Shown: piece by piece, positions 12,101 to 21,188 of the stretch
Position numbering within the stretch: the stretch's first letter is position 1
Layout: each line of letters opens with the position of its first letter
Assembly: GCA_963082875.1 (NCBI GenBank)
Contig: OY720100.1
Coordinates: 7,254,001-7,318,000 of the forward strand
Source: Corella eumyota
Taxonomy: Eukaryota > Chordata > Ascidiacea > Phlebobranchia > Corellidae
Length of the DNA: 64,000 nucleotides
Direction of reading: 5' to 3'
Position numbers and translations under genes: made by a program
Notes under the pieces: model-generated
The model's database searches: none
What the model was told of the DNA's origin: nothing
What the model saw: the letters and a program-made list of their open reading frames with translations, nothing else

Positions 12101-13458
12101 AACATTTAAAGTTTTTGGCGCTAAGTGCAAATATTGCATTTATAATCCAAAATTGGAATTTAAATATTATATCATGTTCAAACGATGATTAAGAAAAATG
12201 TTTGGTTGTTTTTTTGTAAGCGAAACTCGTCTGTGCTGTTTAGGTTAATCGCATTAAGGATTGCATATACCTATACAACGATGTCCAATCATGTTTATTT
12301 TTGTCTTGATCTTTTAAATATTTTTTTGTTAACTGTACACAATGGTATTGTCTTGCACGAATTAGTGACGATAAGTTATATCGAATGATAATAAGATTTG
12401 AGGTAAATTTGTAAAATTTTATTACGAAACATCGAAAATCAAAAACTCGTTTTCGGTACGATCGTACGAAAATCTATTTACATAAAAACATGTTTTTTTA
12501 GCCAGATTAAAATTTTCAAACGTCGTAAAACTGAAAATCAAAAATAACTTTTGTAATTATACTTTTAATCCATGTTAAACAAAAGCGAAATATTCGATTC
12601 GTGTTAAATTTAATTTTCGTAAAATTTTATTACAAAAAAAATTCTAGTTTTAAATAAAATTTTTTACACATTTTCATTTTCCGCGTTATCAGATTTTAAT
12701 TATAAACATATATAAAGCTATTCAAGCCATACGAGCACCTGCCTTACTATAATATTTATGGTCAAACAATTTTAATTAGGCCCTAATCTAAAAATCTGCG
12801 AAACGGCAGATTCGGCCGAATATTTACATACGCGTAATTTTATTGCCTGATTCGCGCAACCTAAAATTTAATTAGCCTGACATTTACGTAATATAACTTT
12901 TGGTGAGTTGCAAATTTTTTTAGTAAAAATTAATTTTTTATTAAATTTTTTTGTGTAAAATATTATTTTTTTTGTTGATTGAGTTTAATTACTTCCGCAT
13001 TCTTGTAAATTTTTTCCAAATTTTGTCACGCATATTTGTGCAGATTAAATTAAAATTAAGCGCAATATACCTTGTGCGTAGTAGCACGATTTTTACATTG
13101 CAAACAGAATTTCATATCTGACATGCCAATATATATGACATAGCAAAATATTTCTGAAAAAAAAATTACAACATTTTTCTAAATATGTTTTTTTTTTATC
13201 AACAATATCTTACTTGTAGGCGCTTGCGCCTGAGATCCGTGAAAACCCAATTTGAACAGATGTCGGCCGTGTGTCTTGGATGTTAAGTTGCATGGGTCCG
13301 TTCGGGATACGTCTTGGTCTAATTCTGGGATTTCTACGAGCTTGTCTCTTCGAGCGAAGAAGGACGTCCTCTTCTTCTATTTCTTGGGAGGAGGATTTTG
13401 CGATACAGATGCAGCAGAGCACCGCGGTTGCAAAAGCAACGATTATTTTGATTTTCAT
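13..13458 (-). CDS. Large secreted FN3 - Ly6 - multi-sushi - EGF - multi-sushi mosaic protein (3' end beyond window)
   Basis: Thirty-five exons join in frame for about 1,934 residues and continue past the left edge. Exons, 5' to 3': 13214-13458, 11725-11836, 11143-11298, 10514-10650, 10012-10082, 8796-8978, 8551-8674, 8390-8469, 7586-7762, 7319-7495, 6950-7129, 6724-6854, 6555-6636, 6207-6407, 5905-6081, 5710-5833, 5541-5626, 5143-5268, 4806-4985, then the cassette exons listed separately, ending 13-189. The first exon gives a signal peptide (MKIKIIVAFATAVLCC) and a furin-type RSKR site. Next come an FN3 domain, a Ly6/uPAR-like domain, nine sushi domains, one EGF domain and seventeen more sushi domains. 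Sushi units show four cysteines, a Gly-Tyr after the second, and a Trp before the last. Sushi domains bind proteins or glycans, often in complement control or adhesion. The ligand and the C-terminal anchor are unknown. Ciona has a known polymorphic sushi receptor, vCRL1; I cannot say whether this is it. Confidence 0.85.
334..1155 (-). repeat. Three-sushi cassette 5
   Basis: Exons 979-1155 (177 nt), 617-837 (221 nt) and 334-493 (160 nt), phases 1, 1, 0, 1. The middle domain has the shortest loop of the five (ITSGSDESM). Sequence and exon order match the other cassettes. Confidence 0.85.
1295..2109 (-). repeat. Three-sushi cassette 4
   Basis: Exons 1933-2109 (177 nt), 1585-1811 (227 nt) and 1295-1451 (157 nt), phases 1, 1, 0, 1. 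The middle domain has a short loop (SELSSRTA) between Gly-Tyr-Lys and the third cysteine. Confidence 0.85.
2238..3012 (-). repeat. Three-sushi cassette 3
   Basis: Exons 2836-3012 (177 nt), 2492-2742 (251 nt) and 2238-2391 (154 nt), phases 1, 1, 0, 1. The middle domain carries an acidic, Ala/Ser-rich insert (SSPDAVAEDSADVA) in the same loop that varies in the other cassettes. The third domain ends with an extra adjacent cysteine (GCCE). Confidence 0.85.
3093..3920 (-). repeat. Three-sushi cassette 2, with the longest loop insert
   Basis: Exons 3744-3920 (177 nt), 3359-3642 (284 nt) and 3093-3249 (157 nt), phases 1, 1, 0, 1. The middle sushi has a long insert of more than twenty extra residues rich in Ser, Thr, Asp and Glu between GYLFDQ and the cysteine of EATCKANGDW. 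The other two domains of the cassette are of ordinary length. Confidence 0.85.
3999..4724 (-). repeat. Three-sushi cassette 1
   Basis: Exons 4548-4724 (177 nt, one whole sushi), 4239-4465 (227 nt, one sushi plus the start of the next) and 3999-4152 (154 nt, the rest of the third sushi). Intron phases run 1, 1, 0, 1. The middle domain has the short loop GDFFVPIR after its Gly-Tyr-Glu. This is the 5'-most of five complete cassettes with the same exon plan. Confidence 0.85.
4806..4985 (-). other. Sushi domain between the EGF domain and the cassette array
   Basis: This single 180-nt exon encodes one complete sushi domain (LVCPELKEDAQ at the start, GSWNSEQATC at the end) with phase-1 introns on both sides. 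It follows the EGF exon and precedes cassette 1. It is three nucleotides longer than the 177-nt lead exon of the cassettes. Confidence 0.85.
5143..5268 (-). other. EGF-like domain (calcium-binding type) inside the sushi protein
   Basis: A 126-nt exon flanked by phase-1 introns encodes one EGF domain. It begins DVNEC, the start typical of calcium-binding EGF domains, and has six cysteines, with CDNYVGGFDCSC carrying the Asn and aromatic positions expected for Ca2+ coordination and Asn/Asp hydroxylation. It marks the boundary between the irregular first sushi block and the regular cassette array, so it may serve as a rigid spacer (inference). Confidence 0.85.
5541..8978 (-). other. First sushi block: nine CCP domains
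   Basis: Nine sushi domains lie between the Ly6 and EGF domains. Single-exon domains are 8796-8978, 7586-7762, 7319-7495, 6950-7129, 6207-6407 and 5905-6081. Two-exon domains are 8551-8674 with 8390-8469, 6724-6854 with 6555-6636, and 5710-5833 with 5541-5626. Outer introns are phase 1, so each domain is a symmetric module. The order of split and unsplit domains is irregular, unlike the regular cassettes downstream, which suggests this block is older or formed differently (inference). The 6207-6407 domain is longer because of a Gly-Arg-rich stretch before its tryptophan. Confidence 0.85.
10012..11298 (-). other. Ly6/uPAR-like three-finger domain (exons 3-5)
   Basis: Straight after the FN3 domain the protein reads LQCYTCDGRASNSEC, the usual start of a Ly6/uPAR domain. 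Further cysteines follow in KGCPRGT, DACLNEV, ITKTCSQF and VTKTCSG, and the domain closes with VCRCMCKSDLCN. A terminal Cys-Asn pair is the hallmark of the family. The three exons meet in phases 0 and 2, and the last intron is phase 1, the phase that then flanks almost every sushi exon. Ly6 domains are usually GPI-anchored or secreted stand-alone modules; joining one to FN3 and sushi domains is unusual as far as I know. Confidence 0.75.
11143..13458 (-). other. Signal peptide, furin site and fibronectin type III domain (exons 1-3)
   Basis: Exon 1 encodes a hydrophobic signal sequence followed by an acidic propeptide and LLRSKRQAR, a good furin-type cleavage site near residue 37. A single FN3 domain follows, split over three exons. 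Its landmarks are NGPMQLNIQDTRPTSVQIGF (strands A-B), SGASAYKLSAKEW (strand C with the Tyr), ILPGLIPG (the E-F turn motif typical of FN3) and RQFLIQVQAL (strand F). Exon phases are 2 then 0, and the joins regenerate the FN3 pattern without gaps, which supports the splice calls across the 1.4 kb first intron. FN3 assignment is by motif only. Confidence 0.8.
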
Positions 13459-15281
13459 TTTTGGTATTTCAGTTGTTTGGTACTGAAATATTTATTAAAA
13501 CACTTTTTAATGTGAACAGGTCTAAACCAGTCTGCAAATAAAGTTATTTTGATTAACACCAAATGCTTAAATTTTAATTTAATTTAATATTCTGATAAGA
13601 TTTTAGAAAACTTTGTATTTAAAACTTTGTTTTATAAATTTGCAGAGTTTTGCACAAACATTCCAAACACCCGTATGGAATATTTGATTTATTGCAATGT
13701 CATTATTTATAAATTCATTTCCTGAAATGCATTTCAGGCGCAAAACGAAAACAAAAAATTTCGTTTTTAAATTTCGAAATAACACATTCTTTATTTACAT
13801 TAAGTCGATAGCACTAAATTTACTAAGTGCGAAGCCTTTCTTTAGTTATTATGACAAAGAATTTACTTTGCGAAGGCTATTTATACAGCGGTAAGCCATA
13901 TAAGGCAAGTACAAAGCATATATAGTAATTCTAACAACCTTTTTTGTGAGAAAAGTAGTCACACACACAAAACTCGTTAAGGTCCGCGATTGGCTGTGCG
14001 TCAAAATTTTACGTCGTTTTTACGCATTTACGTCAATCGTAACACGATATTCAGCAGCGGTTTTTAACGTTTGGAAATTAACGCATGTATAACTATAAGT
14101 ACCTAAAATAACTAGTATTTTAACCACGCCGTTAAATGTTAATTGTTTTGTTTAGGATTAGTGTTTATTTTTGTAACGCATTTGTAAATAACTTGTTATC
14201 AAAAAATTATTTTTGGATTAGTAATTGTGTAATTCCTATTGGAATTAAAGGCGAGGTAACCATATAAAGTATTTGGAGTATAATTTAGCAGCACACCTTT
14301 TAAATCTATGATATGCGTGGGGATATGGTTATACTTTATTAAGTGCTGTCATCTGACGTACTACACCGATATCTTCAATTCTGATCGGGCCGAATTTTTT
14401 TACGCAAATAATTACCGTGAACAGAATTATTTTGCAGTGACAAGTAAATGAACGAGCCCGAGGTATATTTTGATTTTATGTTTGACGTATACGGGAAAAA
14501 TAATTGCTAACTTAGTAATAAATGTCGCATGGGCAATTTCTCCGTTTAAAATTCTGTTAAAGCAACTTTTCTCTTTTATTTAAAAAAAAATTATTACAAC
14601 TAGGCTAAACCTAGGAACACCCTTTTGTTTAGTATTTTGTGGTGTCGGTTTGAACCTATCCTATTACAAAGAAATTAAAAGAAACCAATTTTTAAGTTTC
14701 CACGTTAAAATTATCACTCATGTTATGACTAAAATTTAAATTAACAAAAATTTTTTTATTTGCAATTCTTAAAAAAAATTTTATCCCAAAGAGAAACAAA
14801 AATTAATATATTATTTTTGTTTACTGTAGTTTATTTTAATTAATATTTTAATTCCAGGAACATTGTGGCGTTTAAATGTTAAGAAAATGACTTGTAATTT
14901 AATTTAACTTATAATGTAATATATTTTTTAATTTAAAAATGATTATGCAAATTTTAAATTCTAATGTAACTTTTTAATTTTCTAATTACATTTAAGGTTA
15001 TGACACACGCTACGTTTTAGAATATAAAGGTTAATATTAAAGTATTTAAATAATATGCGCAGCATGCGTTAAAGATTAATCAAAATTATTTAAAACCAAT
15101 CTAATTGTTTTTAAGTCTTTAAATGTCATCACTTACTCATCGGTTCGATTGGTAAGCGAAAATATTCGTCGTATGGAAACAAGGAAATACAAAACCTATC
15201 AGCCAATCATATTAGTGCCAGGTTTTTATTGCGTGCAAAGTTATAACATTATAAATTGAAAATGTCACACCGAAAATCGTA

Positions 15282-15513
15282 CGGGCGGAAATGGATAAAT
15301 CTGATTTTTAATTGCTTTTCAATTTCAAGAAAAAAAAAAACGTAGAAGGTTAATTATTTTATTGGAGGCTATGTCAATCTAATGACCCAGCAAATTTTAT
15401 TTGACCGCTCTTCTTCTTAATTACTCTGCTTTGTTTAATCATTATTACTTTTCGTGTAGTGGTGACGCACTTATTGCTATATGGATGACAGCCATGCAAA
15501 TTACTTTAACAAA
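15282..15513 (+). repeat. Dispersed repeat copy 1 (unclassified)
   Basis: This segment aligns with the reverse complement of 19379-19575. Shared landmarks in order are GCGGAAAT, a GGTTRA block followed by TTTATTGG, TTAATTACT, TCRTGTAGYGGTGACGCAC with ACTTATT, and ATGCAAAT. Spacing between blocks is similar with small indels. No terminal inverted repeats, target-site duplication or coding capacity could be recognised, so the class (short nonautonomous DNA element or SINE fragment) is open. Confidence 0.5.
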
Positions 15514-18500
15514 TCACCAAACTATTACACGCTGCGTTTAAGAAGAACTGTAACAGTATATAAAATATATTACGTAATTTTCATATTTTTACGATGGCAT
15601 TACGCGATAAAATTTCTGCAATTATAATAAATCTGTCTTAAAAGAAATATGTTTTTAAGGTTATAACTATACGAGTAAATATAGACCACCCCTATATTAA
15701 TAAAAATAATCAGTTATGCCTAATATGCATAGACGATGTATAAAATTCCATTATTTAAATATATCACTTTAAACAAAAGTGCCAAGACCGGAAATTTTTA
15801 ATAAAAAAAATCTGCAAAAAAGTTTCACAAAATTTTGTTGTCTTAATTAGCGGTAACTTTTCATGACGTCAATATTTATTGGATGTACGTTTACTTCCTA
15901 CAAATTAAGCGTAAGTTGGCTACAAAATAGTAACATGTTCTTTAATTAGTTTCACTAATGCGTAAGCAAAGCCAAAAACCATTAAAGGTGTACACATTAG
16001 TAAGGTTAAATTCCTGGTCAAAAACGCTATTGTTTATAGCCTTAACAGTGTATGTACTTAGTATATTGCGACGTTATTTACATATTAGTATATATATGTA
16101 AAAATGTCTACGCCGATCACCACTTAAAATTGTATTAGTTTATTATTTATTGTTCTTAAATTTTCAAAAAACCTTAGTTATTTTTACATATGGGGTTGTC
16201 CACTTTTTAATTATAAATTTTCTATTTTTAACTTAAATTAATTCCACAATCGATGTGTATAATAATCTAGTATTACCAGTTTATTGACAAATCATTGTTA
16301 TATAATGAATTTACCCTGGAATTTCATGAGTTTATAATAAGATACAAATAGCTGAGTAGATTGATATATAAGTATTAACAAAGAGTTTTATCCAATATAA
16401 AAAGGAGGCGTTATCTTTTGTCTTAAAGCCATCTTTTTTTCGTTAGAAACCTAAAGCTTAAATCATTTATAAATCTCTTTTACAAATATACCTATTGCGC
16501 CATAAACTCTAATTACCAGCAAAACAAAAAGAACATTTTTTAACTGACGCCTCCGTGCCTAACCACGTGATAATTAAGCGCAATTACAAAGTGCTCGAAC
16601 GCCGCATGCCTTTAATGGTCACGTCGGTCAAAATTTTCTCGCATATTTTGTGTAATGAGTGTTTGTTGATTAAGTGGGTGGCTTTGATAAACGTGTTTGT
16701 AGTGCAATAATGTGACAAGTGCGACTTTGTGCCGTGCAAAATGCAACGATTTTTAATGTGTGGGAAAACGAAATTAAACGTAATAGCCTCCAAAAATATA
16801 TCTAATGACGCGATTTTAAAACGAATAAATTTTTTCCCAAAAGTCACGTGGCTCGTTCGACTTTTATTGAAATGCTAAAATTCGAAGAAAATGACAACAA
16901 CGTGTTTTACTAATATATTGCTTAATCACAGCAATTGGTTCAAGAATTTCGCACTAAAATTAATAAAATGATTTTTTAATTTTATTTTTTGTGTTATTTT
17001 TCCCAACCGCATTATTGTAGTATTTCTTATATATTTTTTTGCTAATATTACTAATGCGTAAAAAACCTACCATAGCATTTTTATTATTTAAGGAATGTAT
17101 TTTTTCTGAGTTTAATAACCTAAATTTAACGGTTTGACGGTATTGTTTTTCGAATAAAACCCCAAACCTTTGGTTTTCAAAACCGAAAACTTAAGAGGAA
17201 AAACCAGGAACATGATTCATTAACTTTACAAGTAAAAATGTGTTTTTGTCGAAAACAACAAAAAAGTTTAACGAACGAGATTTTAAAGTTCTTTCACGTA
17301 GACTTATATAGACTACTTTAAACCTCAATCGTAAAACGAGCGATTCAGCGTTTTTAATCCAACTTTATTAAAAAGCCTTTTGGCAATACCGCAATATTTT
17401 TATTATAACAGTTATAAGAACTGTTATTTTTTATTTTATATAAGAGCTAACATAAAATAGCAACTCGGGTTAATTTTTATTTTAATTCCATGAAAGGGTC
17501 ATGCAACGTTTTGAGTAACAACATTTGATCTTAATTATAATTTTCAAAAATATTAATCTCAAAACAATTGTTTGGAGTAAATTATAAGAAGAGATTTTAT
17601 TGGTTCAGTGTAAGTTGAACTGCTATTTAACTGTCGCAGTACCAAAACACCAAATATGTTAATGCGCTAAGTATAACAAATCTCAACGTCATATCAACCA
17701 CCAAACATTACATAAAATAACAAAAATTTACACGTTATCATGCTTAAACTATTTATTAGCCACTAGACCAAACACTCCTGGATAAAAATGTTTAGAATTA
17801 AGCATAGATTACCATACTTTTAACATTAGATTATTAATTGCTGTAAGAAAACAACTTAATTCAATACTTCCTTTATGATTTTATAGGCAACTAATTTTAA
17901 TAACTTTGGCGCTACCAATTTCCATATAATCTAAAATTAAAAATCTTAATCATAACAAACAACAATTTAAAGTCAAAACAAAAAACAGGAGCATTTTGCT
18001 TAGATTTTAGCTACGAAAAGGAACATGTACGGAAAGAGGAAGTCACAATGTTTAGAGTTAAGTATAAACACATTTTTATACTCAGTGTTTATATTTATTA
18101 GAAAAACGATTATTGGTAACGTTTTAAAAATATTCAAAAGTTGTTATTCCTTGAACAATTATTTGTGGTATATTAATTAGAAAACAGTAATATTTTATAT
18201 TTAAAAGGCCATAAATATTTAAATTTTTAAGATAATATCATGCTTGATTCATTTAATTTAAAAGTCAAACTTTTTAAAACTTTGTGTTGTAAATAATTTT
18301 CAAATTTGTGTTTGGAAAATTTGATGATACTTAAAAAAAAACTTACTAGAAACAATATTTAGGGTTACAACTTAACATTTAAGTTAGATCAACGATTGAT
18401 CGTCGTTAAACACATATTAGTCACTCATAAAATTTTACACATAAAATATTTCGTCGCATTTGCAAAAAATTAAAACAATAAATTTGACCAAAAATATTTT

Positions 18501-19378
18501 AAATTTTTAAAGTGTGTAAATTGCGTTTTTAATGTTTTGTGTTGTGTGATAAAATGCATTTAATTGATTTGACCTTATAATGAACATATACTTAAAACAA
18601 TTATGAGAGCAAATTTTAAGTTTTACGTCAATTCACTTCAAATGTAATAAAAATGGCATTAAGAACTTCTTGATGTAATATGTTAATCCTTTGTGTATTT
18701 AAGTTTTTTAAAGAAATGTAATAAAAATCAATATCCGATATTTGACTAAAACAATTTAGTCAAATTCTTTACATTCTATTTAATTCTATTTAAAACCAGG
18801 ATAATCACAAAACAATGGAATTTTTGTATTTTTTTAAAATGTTTGTTCGTGTTTCTTTAAGAAATTATGTATTTTAAGTAACCGCTATTAATAACAACAA
18901 TAAAGAAAGTTTCAGTCAAAAACACGAAATGTAAATTAAAAAAAAACATAAAAATTTCCCTAATTCTTATTTAACTTATAAAAATAAAAACTTTTAATTT
19001 ATAAAATTTTTAATTTCTGAAGACGTTACGCAATAAAAAAAAATTAAAATATCCGGCGGTAGAAAACGTAAGGAAATTTCCGTGACAAAATAAAAGAAAA
19101 TATTGGCATAGTTATTATTCAATTACAAATAAAACTTCCGATTTAATTTAATTACCTCATTAGTTTAATTAATATTTTTAGTGTAATTTTTGGTATATAA
19201 TATTAAACAATGTCTAACAATCAACTGATTTTATTCAAAAATCATCAAAAAAGTTTTTATTTGGTTATGTTATTTCTTATGTTATTTTAAAATAATAACA
19301 ACCATATCAATATTTAAAGAGTAGTTATACAATAATTCGTTTAACATTTATATGTGGGCGTAATGTACTGGCAATGCT

Positions 19379-19575
19379 TCAATGTGATTTGCATTATTTT
19401 TACACGTTTTTTAATAAGTGCGTCACCGCTACACGAAACCAAAATAATCATTAAGAAAAAGTAATTAAGTGTAAGGGTCAAATTGCATCATGGCTACAAT
19501 CGCCTTATCTTTGCCTTCCAATAAAAAAGTCAACCTTTTCAGACTTAAAATTTCTGAAATTTCCAATTTCCGACC
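19379..19575 (-). repeat. Dispersed repeat copy 2, inverted relative to copy 1
   Basis: Read on the minus strand, this segment repeats the ordered blocks of copy 1, including CGTGTAGCGGTGACGCAC followed by TTATT and ATGCAAAT. Visible identity is highest around the GTGACGCAC block and lower elsewhere, consistent with two old insertions of one family about 4 kb apart. A functional inverted pair seems less likely than chance orientation. Confidence 0.5.
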
Positions 19576-21117
19576 AAATGATTTCCGTTGAACCACTTTG
19601 GAACAGGTTTTAGCAAAAATGATCTAATTTGACATTCAGACGACAATTTCCTAAAGATTATTAAGAGCGAAAGGTTGTCTATTATTTTGGGATATGTTCC
19701 AACTACAATATGCAATTTAAAATAATTTTTTGATGTAAAAGTGATAACAGGAGCAATTTACACAATTAACTAAAAACTACTGTTATTTATTTAAAAAAAA
19801 AATTAGGTTTACAAGTGTGTTTATTTCAATATTTCTAAAATCTTGTCAAAATACGAGAAAGTCTCGCCGGCGATGGCAAACGAAAAAATTGTTTTATATC
19901 GCCATCATGCGGGAAAGAATAGTGTGCTAAATTAAGCCCAAAAATTGTAAAAATATTATAGGTAATATCAAAGATATTTAAAAAAACAATATTATTCAAA
20001 TGGATAAAATAATTTTAACAAATAAATCACTGATTCCAATTGAAAGCTTATACATAGGAATATTACATTACAACTAAACTTTCAATATATTTTAACTTTC
20101 TGTTTATTAAGTTTACCTTCTTATAAACCAAAGCAACGCGTGCATTTATCGAGATTCAGAATATAACATTTAAATGCACGACTGATTTTTAAGGCGATAA
20201 GCGACAACGACTTTTAAACGCATTTTTGCTGAAATTGAGACGTGTAGAAACCGTTAATAAGGGCATGAGTTGGCATAACTACAAAGTAGCATCACGCTTA
20301 ATTTATAAACAAACAAATTTTAGCGTGGGCAGTAAGGCTTAACTAGGCGATAAGTTTACCTTTAACATATATATTCAGGAATTCTTTAAGAATGTGTTAT
20401 AATTTTTTTAAATTTTAAATTTTTTAAATTTGAACAAATTCTTAAATTAAATCACTTTTATTTATTTAATTACAATTTATTTAAAAATACGTATGAAATT
20501 TACATAGCACTATGTACATTTAAAAAAATGGCAATACAATATTAATAAAACTATACCCTTTTCTACGTATTCAATAACAAATCAGATAAAAATAAATTCA
20601 TAATTTGTTTAACGTCATTGTATTCATCAAAAAAATTGCTCTTAATAACTGAACAATATGCTGGACTGCGTAAAAGAGTTTTCGCGACGGACAAGTACTA
20701 ATAATTATTAATTAACACATTGCTTGGCTTGATTTTCCCACCCTAGCTTAAAGGTTTTATATAAAAGAAAAATTCGTATGTTAACGCAATAATCTAAGTG
20801 TTTATTACCCATTGACGCACTGTACGAGGTGTAAATTAAAGCCATCCATAGAAGAAAAATATGACTTAGGTTTTCTTTTGTTTAACCCGTGTGAACCAGC
20901 TATTATAAAATTATTGACGTGGCTTTAGCGGTAATGCTGCTGCCGTGCAGTTATTACTTACAGTGCCACAATTCAATAAAAAGGCTTAAAATTATATAGC
21001 CAAGGCTCCCCAGAAAATTAAATTAATCTATAATGACGCGTGCTGTTTTGAAATAAAACCCTATACCTAATAACTAACTTGAACTTTTTAATGCATGGTA
21101 CAATGGTCTGCTTTTCC

Positions 21118-21124
21118 TATATAA
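21118..21124 (+). promoter_or_regulatory. TATA box candidate of gene A
   Basis: TATATAA lies 71 bp upstream of the gene A start codon, in a position that would give a 5' leader of about 40 nt. Evidence is motif and spacing only. Confidence 0.45.
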
Positions 21125-21188
21125 TCCCACTGAAATCAATCCCAAATCGTACATCTATATTGTTCATACAAGAAGTTTAAATTTCAAA

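Larger units (their letters stand above)
13459..21188. other. 7.7 kb without a recognisable gene
   Basis: The stretch is strongly AT-rich with many A/T homopolymers. All open frames are short, and none shows a family motif or joins to another by splicing. It should contain the promoter of the sushi gene near its left end and that of gene A near its right end. The only internal structure I could define is a pair of inverted diverged repeats, listed separately. Conserved noncoding regulatory DNA cannot be excluded from sequence alone. Confidence 0.6.

Noticed and set aside
13-13458. Naming the sushi gene vCRL1
   Set aside because: Both are sushi-rich ascidian proteins, but I cannot compare sequences here, and the FN3-Ly6 start is not something I can match to vCRL1 from memory.
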